Notes: a model not told the origin generated them from the sequence alone. 64,000 nucleotides of DNA from GCA-002733465 sp039969155 (GCA_039969155.1 JBDVOJ010000032.1:124001-188000); one strand, 5' to 3'; shown: positions 16,321 through 26,498, numbered from the stretch's first letter. Translations and numbers: made by a program.

Positions 16321-16776
16321 GTGTTTCGAGGAGCAAATTCAATTAATTTAGATTCTAAAGGGCGAATTGCCGTGCCGGCAAAATATCGTCCTGGCATTAC
16401 TGAATCTGCTGACTCCCACCTGATTATCACCTGTGATCCCTATGATAACTGCTTATTGATATTTACCCTAGAACATTGGGAAAGCACTGAAGCAGACCTC
16501 CAATCTCTCTCGAATTCGAAACCTCTCCACAGAAGGTTAAAAAGAATCATGCTCTCACACGCTACAGAAGTTGATATGGATGCCAATGGGCGTTTACTTA
16601 TCCCCAGCGTATTAAGAGAACGCGCCAAACTAAAAAAAGACGTGATGCTAATTGGTCAAGGCAAAACATTCCAACTTTGGGATGAAAGCTGTTGGCATCA
16701 ATTGGTTGAAGAAGATATGTCGGTAATGTCTGGTGATGAACTGGATAGCGACGATTTACCCGATCTTTATTATTAA
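16321..16776 (+). CDS. mraZ: Transcriptional regulator MraZ
   Basis: First gene of the dcw cluster; a DNA-binding AbrB-like protein that represses its own operon. The 151 residues contain two copies of the family repeat: INLDSKGRIAVPAKYR (N-terminal) and VDMDANGRLLIPSVLRE (C-terminal). Start is GTG at 16321 with AGGA 8 nt before it. rsmH follows after 9 bp. A phased GTG-box array in the promoter is its likely operator. Confidence 0.96.
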   Translation: MFRGANSINLDSKGRIAVPAKYRPGITESADSHLIITCDPYDNCLLIFTLEHWESTEADLQSLSNSKPLHRRLKRIMLSHATEVDMDANGRLLIPSVLRERAKLKKDVMLIGQGKTFQLWDESCWHQLVEEDMSVMSGDELDSDDLPDLYY

Positions 16777-16785
16777 TAAGAAGTC

Positions 16786-17715
16786 ATGGCAAACGAATCG
16801 AAACATATTACCGTGTTACTTAATGAAGCGGTAGACGGCCTAAATATAAAGCCTAATGGGATCTACCTAGACGGAACATTTGGTCGAGGTGGTCACAGCC
16901 AATTAATTTTGGAACGGTTGGGAGACGATGGAAGATTAATTGCCGTCGATCGCGATCCACAAGCGGCAGAGACTGCAAAACAATTTGCCAATGACCAGCG
17001 GTTTAGCTTCTTTCATCAGAATTTTGCCAATATTAAGGCGCTATTAACTCAACATAACCTGATAAATAAGTTAGACGGAGTGTTGTTAGATTTAGGGGTA
17101 TCGTCACCACAACTCGATCAGGCTGAACGTGGATTTAGTTTTTCAAAAGATGGGCCGCTTGATATGCGTATGGATACATCGTCAGGAGTGTCTGCTAAAG
17201 AATGGATAAATACAGCCCCAGTTGAGGAGATGAAAAAAGTATTCAAAGAATACGGAGAAGAAAAATTTGCCTTACGAATTGCCCGTGGGATCGAAGACTA
17301 TCGTGCAAGCAAACAGATTACGAGGACTCTTGAACTGGCAGAGATAGTCGATAAGGCTTGTCCTGTTAAAGATAAGTTTAAGCATCCTGCAACGAGAACC
17401 TTCCAGGCTATTCGAATATTTATCAACGATGAGCTAGGTGAATTAAGAATCGCTCTAGAAGATATGTACGAGCTGTTAGCCAGTGGCGGTCGAATGTCTA
17501 TTATCAGTTTTCATTCATTAGAAGACCGTATGGTGAAACGCTTTATTAAATCCCAATCGATTGGACCTCAGGTGCCAAAAGGGATTCCGATTAGAGCGGA
17601 TGATTTGGATATTAAATTTAAGAAAATTGGTAAAGCGATTAAAGCATCAAAAGAAGAAATCGCAGCAAATGCTCGCTCACGAAGCGCAGTATTAAGAATT
17701 GCCGAAAAAAGCTAA
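16786..17715 (+). CDS. rsmH: 16S rRNA N4-cytosine C1402 methyltransferase
   Basis: RsmH (MraW) methylates N4 of C1402 in 16S rRNA with S-adenosylmethionine, complementing RsmI at 2.7 kb, which acts on the same nucleotide. Signatures: HITVLLNEAVDGL at the N-terminus, YLDGTFGRGGHSQLIL (SAM-binding), LLDLGVSSPQLDQAERGFSF and ISFHSLEDRMVKRF. 309 residues, normal length. It starts 9 bp after mraZ. Confidence 0.97.
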   Translation: MANESKHITVLLNEAVDGLNIKPNGIYLDGTFGRGGHSQLILERLGDDGRLIAVDRDPQAAETAKQFANDQRFSFFHQNFANIKALLTQHNLINKLDGVLLDLGVSSPQLDQAERGFSFSKDGPLDMRMDTSSGVSAKEWINTAPVEEMKKVFKEYGEEKFALRIARGIEDYRASKQITRTLELAEIVDKACPVKDKFKHPATRTFQAIRIFINDELGELRIALEDMYELLASGGRMSIISFHSLEDRMVKRFIKSQSIGPQVPKGIPIRADDLDIKFKKIGKAIKASKEEIAANARSRSAVLRIAEKS

Positions 17716-17736
17716 TTGCAAACGACGAACGCAGCG

Positions 17737-18090
17737 ATGACACAGGAGAAAATGAAAAAGCAAAAGAAACTCGCACTAAAAAATGCTCAACCTTCTTTAT
17801 TAGGTGAAATGTTTAATGATGTCTTTAAGACCTTTTGGTTGGTGAGTTTACTAGGTGTTTTAGCCGTGCTCTCTGCAATGTTTCAAGCAAAAACAACTCA
17901 TGATGCAAGAAAAGCGGTAGCTGAATCACAAAAACTAAGAGAGCAACGGCAGCAGTACGAAATTGAACTACAAGCATTACGATTAGAGCTAACTAGTTTG
18001 ACTGAAGCTAATCGAATTTCTAGTTTGGCTAAGAAGGAGCTGGACATGATTGAAGTGAATACCAGCAACGAAAAAATTATTACTTTATAA
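17737..18090 (+). CDS. ftsL: Cell division protein FtsL
   Basis: A small bitopic divisome protein that joins FtsB and FtsQ and helps activate septal synthesis by FtsW-FtsI. One membrane segment (VFKTFWLVSLLGVLAVLSAMF) is followed by a periplasmic leucine-zipper-like coiled coil (QQYEIELQALRLELTSL). Identity rests on position between rsmH and ftsI and on topology, as FtsL is poorly conserved. The start is uncertain: TTG at 17716 directly after the rsmH stop, ATG at 17737 or ATG at 17752 are all possible; an AGGAG lies too close to the last one to be decisive. Confidence 0.88.
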   Translation: MTQEKMKKQKKLALKNAQPSLLGEMFNDVFKTFWLVSLLGVLAVLSAMFQAKTTHDARKAVAESQKLREQRQQYEIELQALRLELTSLTEANRISSLAKKELDMIEVNTSNEKIITL

Positions 18091-18116
18091 CAAATAATAA
18101 ACAAACAACTAAATAA

Positions 18117-19883
18117 GTGAACATGAAGAAAAATAGAAAACCCAATACGATACCACTATGCAGCATCAGATTTTATCTGCTGTGCGGAGTATTGTCTTTG
18201 GGTTTTGTTGCGCTTATGGCTCGAGCGGTTTATTTACAAATTGATGAATCAGAAAAACTCAATGAACAAGCCGACTCGCGAAGTATTAGAACTAAAGGAA
18301 TCACAACCTACCGAGGAAACATTGTCGATCGAAATGGCGTTGAGTTGGCCAGTAGTATTCCGGTCAAATCTGTGTGGCTCGATGTAACCAAAGTATTTGA
18401 AGAGTCACCTCTACTCAATGAAGCTGGATGGAATCGATTAGCGGTAACCATAGGCAAGAAACCCGAAGAGCTTAAGCGCTGGTTGGCTAAGCGGAAAAAC
18501 AGAAAATTTGTTTGGTTATCTCGCCATCTTAATCCACAAAAAGCGAGCTTTATCGCAAAATTGGATTTACCTGGAGTGTATTTACAAAATGAGTCACGAC
18601 GATACTATCCATCGGCAGAAATTTCGGCACACATTGTAGGATTTACCAACGTTGATGACCATGGTCAAGAAGGTCTAGAAAAATCCTATGACAAGTGGCT
18701 GAAAGGACAAAAAGGCGCCGAGAAAGTCATGCTTGATTTACAACGTCGAGTGGTCGAAAAAAGAGACGTGCTTGCAAAAGCTAAAACAGGGATGTCTCTG
18801 CAACTGAGCATTGATTCTCGAGTTCAAGCAATTGCTTATAAAGCATTAAAAACAGCCGTGTTAAAACACAAAGCCAAAGCCGGTGCGTTGGTAATGATTG
18901 ATATCGACACTAGTGAGGTGTTAGCGCTAGTCAGTCAGCCGTCATACAACCCGAATCGGTTTGATCTAAGACTTCCTGAGTTAACTCGTAACCGAGCATT
19001 CACCGATAGTTTTGAACCAGGCTCAACCGCTAAACCATTTACCGTAACTAGCGCTTTGCAATCTGGCGTGGTTAATGCCAACAGCAAAATTAATACCTCA
19101 CCTGGTCGTATTAAAATTGGTTCTAAAGTTATACCTGATGGCAAAAATCATGGGATTTTGGATGTTGGTGGCATCTTGCAAAAGTCGAGTAATGTGGGTG
19201 TCACTAAACTAGCAATGATGATGGAAGACGAAGACTTTCTGAAAGCTTTTTATAGCGTTGGATTTGGTGTTGATACTGCCAGCGGCTTTCCTGGCGAGAG
19301 TGCTGGAATTTTTAATATTAGACCCAACTGGAGCAAAATTGAAAAAGCTACTTTGGCTTATGGATATGGGTTTACTGTCACTCCAGTTCAGCTAGCGCAG
19401 GCTTATGCAGTGCTGGGTGCACATGGTGTTAAACGACCGCTTTCGCTGGTAAAAATTGATAAAACAGAAAGTGGCGAGCAAGTCATTGAGCCGAGCATCG
19501 CCCAGCAAGTAATAGAAATGATGGAAACTGTTGTTAGTGAAGGTGGGACAGGACAAAAAGCTGATGTAAAAGGCTATCGTATAGCTGGCAAAACAGGCAC
19601 TGCTAGAAAAGCAATCGGTGGTGGATATGGCGATGAATACTCAGTATTTTTCGCAGGAATTGCACCAGTTAGTGACCCTAAAATCGCCATGGTTGTTTTT
19701 GTCGATGAGCCAGGCAGTGAAGACTATTATGGCGGCCAAGTGGCAGCACCTGTGTTTGCAAAAGTTGCAGGCGATACTCTTCGTCTACTTAATGTTAAGC
19801 CAGATGAGAACACTGAAAAAGAATTGAAATTGAGCACGCTTAAAGTGGCTAAAAGCTCATCAAGAGGAGACGACAATGGTTAG
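18117..19883 (+). CDS. ftsI: Peptidoglycan D,D-transpeptidase FtsI (PBP3)
   Basis: Class B penicillin-binding protein that cross-links septal peptidoglycan together with FtsW. N-terminal membrane anchor (FYLLCGVLSLGFVALMARAVYLQ), pedestal domain with YRGNIVDRNGVELASSI, then the transpeptidase domain with all three motifs: S-x-x-K in EPGSTAKPF, SSN in QKSSNVGVTK and KTG in AGKTGTARK. 588 residues, normal. GTG at 18117 is used here; an ATG two codons later (18123) is an equal candidate. It overlaps murE by 8 bp. Confidence 0.96.
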   Translation: MNMKKNRKPNTIPLCSIRFYLLCGVLSLGFVALMARAVYLQIDESEKLNEQADSRSIRTKGITTYRGNIVDRNGVELASSIPVKSVWLDVTKVFEESPLLNEAGWNRLAVTIGKKPEELKRWLAKRKNRKFVWLSRHLNPQKASFIAKLDLPGVYLQNESRRYYPSAEISAHIVGFTNVDDHGQEGLEKSYDKWLKGQKGAEKVMLDLQRRVVEKRDVLAKAKTGMSLQLSIDSRVQAIAYKALKTAVLKHKAKAGALVMIDIDTSEVLALVSQPSYNPNRFDLRLPELTRNRAFTDSFEPGSTAKPFTVTSALQSGVVNANSKINTSPGRIKIGSKVIPDGKNHGILDVGGILQKSSNVGVTKLAMMMEDEDFLKAFYSVGFGVDTASGFPGESAGIFNIRPNWSKIEKATLAYGYGFTVTPVQLAQAYAVLGAHGVKRPLSLVKIDKTESGEQVIEPSIAQQVIEMMETVVSEGGTGQKADVKGYRIAGKTGTARKAIGGGYGDEYSVFFAGIAPVSDPKIAMVVFVDEPGSEDYYGGQVAAPVFAKVAGDTLRLLNVKPDENTEKELKLSTLKVAKSSSRGDDNG

Positions 19884-21396
19884 TCTTCCTTCCCTAAAAG
19901 ATGTACTAGATAATATTTCCAGTGAGCAGGTAGAGCCCGACCGTTCTGGTTGTCCGGTTGGGCCTCTTCGCTTGGACAGTCGACAAGTTCAGAGTGGTGA
20001 TACTTTCGTAGCCATTGAAGGTTTCCAAACGGATGGTCGAGTATATATTCCAATGGCGCTTGAACAAGGTGCAGGATTGATTTTTGCTGATGATGACAAT
20101 AGTGATGAATTCAAAACTTTGTTTGAATCTTTACCTTCAGAAAACATTATTTGGATCAAAAATTTACGCAGCCAGTTGAGTGAACTAGCTGCCAATTATT
20201 TCGCTCATCCCTCGGAGGAGCTTAAGAATATTGCGGTTACCGGTACTAACGGTAAGACTAGTTGCAGTTATTTGATAGCTCGAACTTTGCAAAAATTGCA
20301 ATTTGAATGTTATCTCATGGGGACCTTGGGCGTTGGTAGTTGTGGTGACCTAAGAGAATCAGAGAATACCACTGCTGATGCGATTACATTGCAAGCGGTA
20401 CTTAAAGAGGCTCTAGATAGCGGGGCACAATTTTCTGCAATGGAAATTTCGTCTCATGGCTTGGATCAAAATAGAGCTACCGCGGTTAGATTTGACACGG
20501 CCATTTTTACTAATTTAACTCGAGACCATCTAGATTACCATCAAACAATGGAAAATTATGGCGCAGCCAAGCGTAAACTGTTTTTGCACAAACATTTGAA
20601 GAATGTGGTGCTTAATATGGATGATAAGTTCGGAAGAAAGTTAGCGAAAGATGAAGAGATTGTCGCAGATAAATGGCTAATCACTACCAAGATGCCAATT
20701 TCTGGCGCTCGTCTAGAACACTGGATTTGGGCGGAAGATGTTAACTTTTCGCTACGCGGTATTCACGCAAAAATATATACCCCTTGGGGAACTGGAAAGT
20801 TGGACTCTCCATTAATTGGCCAATTTAATTTGTCCAACCTGCTGTTGGTAGTCGCCGCGTTGGGTTCGATTTTAAAAGAGTTACAGCCTATTTTAGAAGC
20901 GTTAAAAACAGTGCAAGCTGCCGATGGACGGATGCAATCGATTGGCACAGATAAAACCCCTACCGCAATCGTCGACTATGCACATACTCCAGATGCGCTA
21001 GAAAAGGCCCTAAATGCGATACGTGAGCATTGTTCTGGATTAATCTGGTGTGTATTTGGCTGTGGTGGCGACAGAGATGCAGGCAAACGTCCATTGATGG
21101 CGGCGATTGCAGAAAAATTATCTAATCGCGTTGTGGTGACTCAAGACAATCCCCGATTAGAAGCTGAAGAAAATATTAAAAAAGATATTTTTGAGGGCTT
21201 TAAGCGCCCAGAAAAAGCGATTTATATATCAGATCGTGAACAAGCTATCGCTCATGCCATCAGCGAAGCGCAAACTAACGATGCCATATTGATTGCTGGT
21301 AAAGGGCACGAAGATTACCAAATAATTGGCAAGACCAAAAATGATTTTAGCGATATCGAAACGTGTCAAAAGTTGTTGGAGGAATACTACCAATGA
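19876..21396 (+). CDS. murE: UDP-MurNAc-tripeptide synthetase (meso-DAP-adding)
   Basis: ATP-dependent ligase that adds meso-diaminopimelate to UDP-MurNAc-L-Ala-D-Glu in the cytoplasm. ATP loop VTGTNGKTS, ENTTADAITLQ substrate loop, and the DNPR motif (VVTQDNPRLEAEE) that marks enzymes specific for meso-DAP and not lysine. 506 residues. A good ribosome-binding site lies inside the end of ftsI, with which it overlaps by 8 bp. Confidence 0.96.
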   Translation: MVSLPSLKDVLDNISSEQVEPDRSGCPVGPLRLDSRQVQSGDTFVAIEGFQTDGRVYIPMALEQGAGLIFADDDNSDEFKTLFESLPSENIIWIKNLRSQLSELAANYFAHPSEELKNIAVTGTNGKTSCSYLIARTLQKLQFECYLMGTLGVGSCGDLRESENTTADAITLQAVLKEALDSGAQFSAMEISSHGLDQNRATAVRFDTAIFTNLTRDHLDYHQTMENYGAAKRKLFLHKHLKNVVLNMDDKFGRKLAKDEEIVADKWLITTKMPISGARLEHWIWAEDVNFSLRGIHAKIYTPWGTGKLDSPLIGQFNLSNLLLVVAALGSILKELQPILEALKTVQAADGRMQSIGTDKTPTAIVDYAHTPDALEKALNAIREHCSGLIWCVFGCGGDRDAGKRPLMAAIAEKLSNRVVVTQDNPRLEAEENIKKDIFEGFKRPEKAIYISDREQAIAHAISEAQTNDAILIAGKGHEDYQIIGKTKNDFSDIETCQKLLEEYYQ

Positions 21397-22859
21397 TTAA
21401 CATGACGCTTTCAAGTATTACCAAAGTATTGCAGGGGCAATTATTTGGAACAGACCGTAAGGTCAATGAAGTCATTACTGATAGTCGTAAATTGAGCGAC
21501 ACGGAAGATAACTCAAATCGGTTATTTATTGCACTTAAAGGACCTCACTTTGATGCTCATCAATTTCTTACGACCCTTCCGAAAAATCTTGGAGGAGTCG
21601 TTGTTGACCATCAGTGTGAAGTCGATATCCCTCAAGTGATAGTAAAAAGTACTCACAAAGCGTTAGCTGAATTGGCTCGGCACAATAGGATGCAAAGTAA
21701 CGCTAAAGTGGTAGCAATAACAGGGAGTAGTGGAAAAACCACGGTCAAAGAAATGATAGCGGCTGTGTTAAATCTTGCGGGAAAAACGCTAGCGACAGAA
21801 GGTAATTTTAATAACGATATCGGCGCTCCATTAACACTTTTGCGAATAGAACAAGAGCATCAATTTGCAGTAATTGAATTAGGTGCTAATCATGAAGGAG
21901 AAATTGCATTTACATCAGATATTACTCAACCAGATGTGGCGATGGTTAACAATGTATCGGAGGCCCATTTAGAAGGTTTTGGTGATATTCGAGGTGTAGC
22001 CAGAGCGAAGTCGGAAATTTATTATTCACTGAGCAAAGACGGTATCGCAATTGTTAATCAAGACGAACCGTTTGCGGAATTCTTTATGCAGCGAATCGAC
22101 TGTCCGATGTTGCGCTTTTCCATTAATCAGAATGCGGATGTTTATGCTGACAATATTGTAATAAAGGAAAATCAAGCACCAAGTTTTGATATTCACTATG
22201 GTGAACAATTACAGCACGTCGAGCTATCAGTAGTTGGTATTCACAACGTTGCTAATGCAGTGGCAGCAGCAAGTTGCTGTATCGCATTGGGAATTACCTT
22301 GGATATCATTGTTGAGGGTTTACAAAAAGCCTCATCGGTCCCAGGTCGACTAGTGGTTAATACTTTACCAAATGGATGTAAGGTTATTGATGATAGCTAC
22401 AATGCAAATGTTTCTTCAATGAAAGCGGCAATTGATCTTTTAGGACAGTTTCCTGGAAAACGTATTCTAGTCGCTGGCGATATGGGAGAGCTCGGTGAAC
22501 AAGCTCGCGAATGTCATGAACAAATTGGAGCATACGCCAAACAAGTCGGTATTGAAAAGCTTTTTAGCGTCGGTGTATTGACTCAGTTTACTCAAAGAGG
22601 CTTTCATTCTAATGACTCGAAAGAAAGAACTGAGGCGGAACTACACACAATCAATCATGCTCATTTTTCTCAACAAGCTGAATTAATAAAAACACTAAAA
22701 AAAGAAGCGAAAAAAGGAGTGACTATTTTAGTCAAAGGCTCACGTAGCGCTCATATGGAAAATATTGTCAAAGCGTTGGAAGAAAACACTTTTGACTCTT
22801 GCAAAGAGGACCAGCTTAAAGGTTCTCAAAGCATCGCTTCCCTTATGGGGGATCAATAA
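21393..22859 (+). CDS. murF: UDP-MurNAc-pentapeptide synthetase (D-Ala-D-Ala-adding)
   Basis: Adds the D-Ala-D-Ala dipeptide to complete UDP-MurNAc-pentapeptide. The ATG at 21393 is preferred over a GTG at 21363: it shares ATGA with the murE stop and has GGAGG just upstream. Motifs: AITGSSGKTTVKEM (ATP loop), EGNFNNDIGAPLTLL, VIELGANHEGEI and VIDDSYNANVSSM. 488 residues. Confidence 0.96.
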   Translation: MINMTLSSITKVLQGQLFGTDRKVNEVITDSRKLSDTEDNSNRLFIALKGPHFDAHQFLTTLPKNLGGVVVDHQCEVDIPQVIVKSTHKALAELARHNRMQSNAKVVAITGSSGKTTVKEMIAAVLNLAGKTLATEGNFNNDIGAPLTLLRIEQEHQFAVIELGANHEGEIAFTSDITQPDVAMVNNVSEAHLEGFGDIRGVARAKSEIYYSLSKDGIAIVNQDEPFAEFFMQRIDCPMLRFSINQNADVYADNIVIKENQAPSFDIHYGEQLQHVELSVVGIHNVANAVAAASCCIALGITLDIIVEGLQKASSVPGRLVVNTLPNGCKVIDDSYNANVSSMKAAIDLLGQFPGKRILVAGDMGELGEQARECHEQIGAYAKQVGIEKLFSVGVLTQFTQRGFHSNDSKERTEAELHTINHAHFSQQAELIKTLKKEAKKGVTILVKGSRSAHMENIVKALEENTFDSCKEDQLKGSQSIASLMGDQ

Positions 22860-22860
22860 C

Positions 22861-23943
22861 ATGCTGTTATGGCTAGCAGAATATTTAGAACAATATTACT
22901 CAGGTTTTAACCTGTTTCAGTACTTAACCATAAGAGGAATCTTGGGCGTTATTACCGCTTTCTTATTTTCCTTGATGTTAGGTCCATACATGATTCGAAA
23001 GTTGAGTGTAAAACAGATAGGTCAAACAGTTCGGGATGACGGACCACAGACTCACTTAAGCAAGGCTGGAACGCCTACCATGGGCGGTGCACTCATTTTA
23101 GCAGCGATAGCTATAGCGACACTTTTATGGGGTGATTTGGAAAGTCGATTTGTTTGGACCGTACTTTTAACTACCATAGGATTTGGATTAGTTGGCTGGG
23201 TTGATGACTATAGAAAACTAATTTACAAAGATCCGAAGGGCCTAGCTTCACGGTGGAAGTACTTTTGGCAATCGGTGATTGGATTAGCTGCTGCATGTTA
23301 CTTATTTTATAGCTCGCAAAGTATCGTTGAAACCACGCTAATTATTCCATTCTTTAAGAATGTCGCCATTAGCATGGGATTGTTCTATATCGTGTTCACT
23401 TATTTTGTCATTGTTGGAACGAGTAATGCGGTAAATCTTACTGATGGATTGGATGGACTAGCCATTTTGCCTACGGTATTGGTCGCGGGCGCGTTAGGGG
23501 TATTTGCTTACTTAACTGGGCATGTCAACTTCGCGGAATACTTATCAATACCTTATGTTCCTGGAACGGGTGAGTTGATTATTTTTTGCGGTGCAATCGC
23601 TGGCGCTGGTTTGGGGTTTCTTTGGTTTAATACTTATCCAGCACAGGTCTTTATGGGCGATGTTGGAGCGTTAGGATTAGGAGCTGCACTGGGTACGGTT
23701 GCGGTCATAGTGAGACAAGAATTAGTCCTGTTTATCATGGGGGGAGTTTTTGTTATTGAAACCGTTTCGGTCATCCTTCAAGTGGCATCTTTTAAGCTAA
23801 CGGGCAGACGAATTTTTAACATGGCTCCACTGCATCATCACTATGAGTTAAAGGGCTGGCCAGAACCTCGGGTGATAGTAAGATTTTGGATCATATCAGT
23901 CATTCTTGTATTAGTCGGATTAGCGACATTAAAGATTAGATAG
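22861..23943 (+). CDS. mraY: Phospho-MurNAc-pentapeptide translocase
   Basis: Polytopic inner-membrane enzyme that transfers phospho-MurNAc-pentapeptide to undecaprenyl phosphate, forming lipid I. The start at 22861 gives MLLWLAEYLEQYYSGFN, closely matching the E. coli N-terminus, and exactly 360 residues as in E. coli; the longer open frame back to 22765 overlaps murF and is not used. Motifs: VRDDGPQTHLSKAGTPTMGG, DDYRKL, NAVNLTDGLDGLA and MAPLHHHYELKGW. One base separates it from murF. Confidence 0.97.
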   Translation: MLLWLAEYLEQYYSGFNLFQYLTIRGILGVITAFLFSLMLGPYMIRKLSVKQIGQTVRDDGPQTHLSKAGTPTMGGALILAAIAIATLLWGDLESRFVWTVLLTTIGFGLVGWVDDYRKLIYKDPKGLASRWKYFWQSVIGLAAACYLFYSSQSIVETTLIIPFFKNVAISMGLFYIVFTYFVIVGTSNAVNLTDGLDGLAILPTVLVAGALGVFAYLTGHVNFAEYLSIPYVPGTGELIIFCGAIAGAGLGFLWFNTYPAQVFMGDVGALGLGAALGTVAVIVRQELVLFIMGGVFVIETVSVILQVASFKLTGRRIFNMAPLHHHYELKGWPEPRVIVRFWIISVILVLVGLATLKIR

Positions 23944-23964
23944 TTGAGTGTGAAATAGGAAAAA

Positions 23965-25323
23965 ATGAATAATATTCCATCAAATAATATCACGCATATC
24001 ATTTTCGGACTAGGAGTGTCCGGAATGTCTTGTGCGCGTTATTTTGATCGAATAAAACAGCCCTACTTTTTAGTGGATACGCGGAACGAACCTCCGGGCA
24101 ATGAACAAGTCGAAGAATTAACTTGCTGCCAAGGGCATTCATTCGGTAAAACGCCGCTCGATCTGTTACAAAACTGTGAAATGCTAATTGTTAGTCCTGG
24201 AATTTCTTTGACTAATGAGTACGTCGTTGAAGCGCGAAAGCTAGAGGTTGAAATTGTTGGCGATGTCGAATTATTTGCCAGAAAATGCGAAAAGAAAATT
24301 GTTGCCATTACTGGCTCTAATGGTAAAAGTACGGTTACCGAACTAACTGAAAAACTACTGCTTGCTGCTGGAGAGAAAGCTCAAAAAGGCGGCAATATCG
24401 GCTTGCCTGTTCTTGATTTCCTGCCAGAACAGGACGCCGATATTTATGTATTAGAGTTGTCGAGTTTTCAGTTAGATACAACTCGATCATTACAAGCGGA
24501 GGTTGCTGTACTGCTTAATATTAGCGAAGATCACATGGATCGTTACTCAAGCTTCGAAGATTACTGCCATTCAAAGCGCAGTATTTTTATCAATGCCAAG
24601 AATAAAATATTTAATTGGGACGACCGGCTAACGTCGCCAACCAGCATTTCTGCCAACGATTTGAGCTTCTCTTTTGAGCAACCTAAAGAGGTTAATCATG
24701 TTGTTAGTTATATGGAGCCGCAACAAGCGGAATTCAAATTTGTCATCAATAAACAACGGTTGGCAACGACTAATGAACTAAAGGTTACTGGGGCTCATAA
24801 TTGGCTGAATGCTTTAGTGAGCTTGAGTATTGTTGAACGTTTAGGTGTTGAGTTGTCGGATGACGTTATTCAAGCTTTAAAAGATTATCAGGGATTGGCG
24901 CACAGGTTCCAATTGATCTCAAGAAAGCACGATTGTCTGTGGATTAACGATTCTAAGGCAACAAATGTTGGAGCAACCTTGGCAGCTTTGAGCAGTCTTA
25001 AGTCACATAGTGCAAATCGTATTTTTCTAATTGCAGGTGGGGATTCAAAGAATGCTGATCTTGATGATCTAAAACCGGCGTTTGAGAGCTCGGTATACTG
25101 TCTTGTATTAATCGGTAAAGACGCTGATAGATTGTCTGAGTTGTCGCCCAACATAAAACAAGTCCGAGTTAATGACTTAAATCAAGCGATTAAAAGGATA
25201 AAGCCAGAGCTCGCTAAGGGTGATGTTGTGTTGCTTTCTCCAGCATGTGCCAGTCTTGATATGTTCAAGAATTTTGAAGAGCGTGGAATGGCATTTGTAA
25301 ACGCTGTGGAGGAGTGCGCATGA
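23965..25323 (+). CDS. murD: UDP-MurNAc-L-alanine--D-glutamate ligase
   Basis: Adds D-glutamate to UDP-MurNAc-L-Ala. N-terminal Rossmann-like UDP-binding part (HIIFGLGVSGMSCARYF), ATP loop AITGSNGKSTVTEL, then KGGNIGLPVLDFL and LELSSFQLDTT, NDSKATNVGATLAAL. 452 residues. TAGGAAAAA precedes the ATG. It overlaps ftsW by ATGA. Confidence 0.96.
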   Translation: MNNIPSNNITHIIFGLGVSGMSCARYFDRIKQPYFLVDTRNEPPGNEQVEELTCCQGHSFGKTPLDLLQNCEMLIVSPGISLTNEYVVEARKLEVEIVGDVELFARKCEKKIVAITGSNGKSTVTELTEKLLLAAGEKAQKGGNIGLPVLDFLPEQDADIYVLELSSFQLDTTRSLQAEVAVLLNISEDHMDRYSSFEDYCHSKRSIFINAKNKIFNWDDRLTSPTSISANDLSFSFEQPKEVNHVVSYMEPQQAEFKFVINKQRLATTNELKVTGAHNWLNALVSLSIVERLGVELSDDVIQALKDYQGLAHRFQLISRKHDCLWINDSKATNVGATLAALSSLKSHSANRIFLIAGGDSKNADLDDLKPAFESSVYCLVLIGKDADRLSELSPNIKQVRVNDLNQAIKRIKPELAKGDVVLLSPACASLDMFKNFEERGMAFVNAVEECA

Positions 25324-26498
25324 GAACTCCAGAGCGAAACATAATTTGGTATGACCGTACGCTTGTTGGGGTAGTGATTATCTTAGCCTCACTAGGTTTG
25401 ATTATGGTGACCTCGAGCTCAATGCATTATGCACAAGATATGTTTAAAGGTAATTCGTTTCATTATGTCATCCGACACATTGTTTTCTTAATGATTACTT
25501 TGGTAGCGATTAGTACGGTAATGACACAACCAATTATCAAGTGGCAAAAATATAGTCCTTATCTTTTAATTGCAGGAATAGTGCTTTTGTTATTAGTACT
25601 TTTTGCTGGCCGCACCGTAAATGGTAGCCGACGTTGGTTGGCGTTTGGACCGATTACTTTGCAAGTTTCTGAGTTCGTAAAGCTTTTCATCATTGTTTAT
25701 ATTGCTGGATATTTAGTCAGACGAACCGATGAATTGCAAACTCAGTTTGCAGGATTTATGAAACCGCTATTTGTTATTGCACTGATTTCTAGCCTGTTAC
25801 TTTTGGAGCCAGATTTTGGTGCGACGGTAGTTATTTTAGCGACAACTTTGGCGATGCTTTTTCTGGGCGGAGCCAAGCTTTGGCAGTTTATTGGATTAAC
25901 TCTGGTGGTTGGCGCAGCGCTTTCCGCAGTTGTTGTCAGCTTCCCATATCGGTTGCAAAGAGTATTAACTTTTTTAGATCCTTGGGCCGATCCATTCGGT
26001 TCAGGTTATCAATTAACTCAATCACTGATTGCGTTTGGTCGTGGAAATATTTTTGGACAAGGGTTAGGCAATAGTTTGCAAAAACTATCTTATTTACCAG
26101 AAGCTCATACGGATTTTGTGTTCGCTGTTTTAGCGGAAGAACTTGGATTGATCGGAGTCTTCGCGGTTTTGGTGTTATTTTTTATTCTATTTGTAAGAGC
26201 GATGAAAATTGGTCGGGTTGCATTGTTACAGAGTCGCGCGTACTCCGCTTATCTGGCCTACGGCATTGGTTTTTGGCTTACCTTTCAAGCTCTAATAAAC
26301 GTCGGTGTGACCAGCGGTGCACTCCCAACCAAAGGACTAACTTTGCCATTTGTTAGTTATGGCAATAACAGTTTACTGGTGTGTGGTATCGCGATCGCAA
26401 TTTTATTGCGTATCGATTTTGAGAATAAGTTGGTCGAAGAGAAACTACTCTCGGCCAAAGATACAGAGCTTGAGTCGAAAGGAACCAATAATGACTAA
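25320..26498 (+). CDS. ftsW: Lipid II polymerase FtsW
   Basis: SEDS-family membrane glycosyltransferase that polymerises lipid II at the septum with FtsI. Ten membrane segments are apparent. Signatures: GSRRWLAFGPITLQVSEFVKL, the catalytic-Asp loop LLEPDFGATVVI, LPEAHTDFVFAVLAEELG and TKGLTLPFVSYGNNS. ATG at 25320 shares ATGA with the murD stop and has GGAGGAG upstream, so it is preferred over a GTG at 25314. 392 residues. Confidence 0.95.
   Translation: MRTPERNIIWYDRTLVGVVIILASLGLIMVTSSSMHYAQDMFKGNSFHYVIRHIVFLMITLVAISTVMTQPIIKWQKYSPYLLIAGIVLLLLVLFAGRTVNGSRRWLAFGPITLQVSEFVKLFIIVYIAGYLVRRTDELQTQFAGFMKPLFVIALISSLLLLEPDFGATVVILATTLAMLFLGGAKLWQFIGLTLVVGAALSAVVVSFPYRLQRVLTFLDPWADPFGSGYQLTQSLIAFGRGNIFGQGLGNSLQKLSYLPEAHTDFVFAVLAEELGLIGVFAVLVLFFILFVRAMKIGRVALLQSRAYSAYLAYGIGFWLTFQALINVGVTSGALPTKGLTLPFVSYGNNSLLVCGIAIAILLRIDFENKLVEEKLLSAKDTELESKGTNND

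Noticed and set aside
22765..22860. N-terminal extension of mraY
   Set aside because: Overlaps murF; the ATG at 22861 gives the exact family length and N-terminus.
26350..26490. N-terminal extension of murG
   Set aside because: It is within ftsW in another frame; ATG at 26491 has a ribosome-binding site and begins the known MurG sequence.
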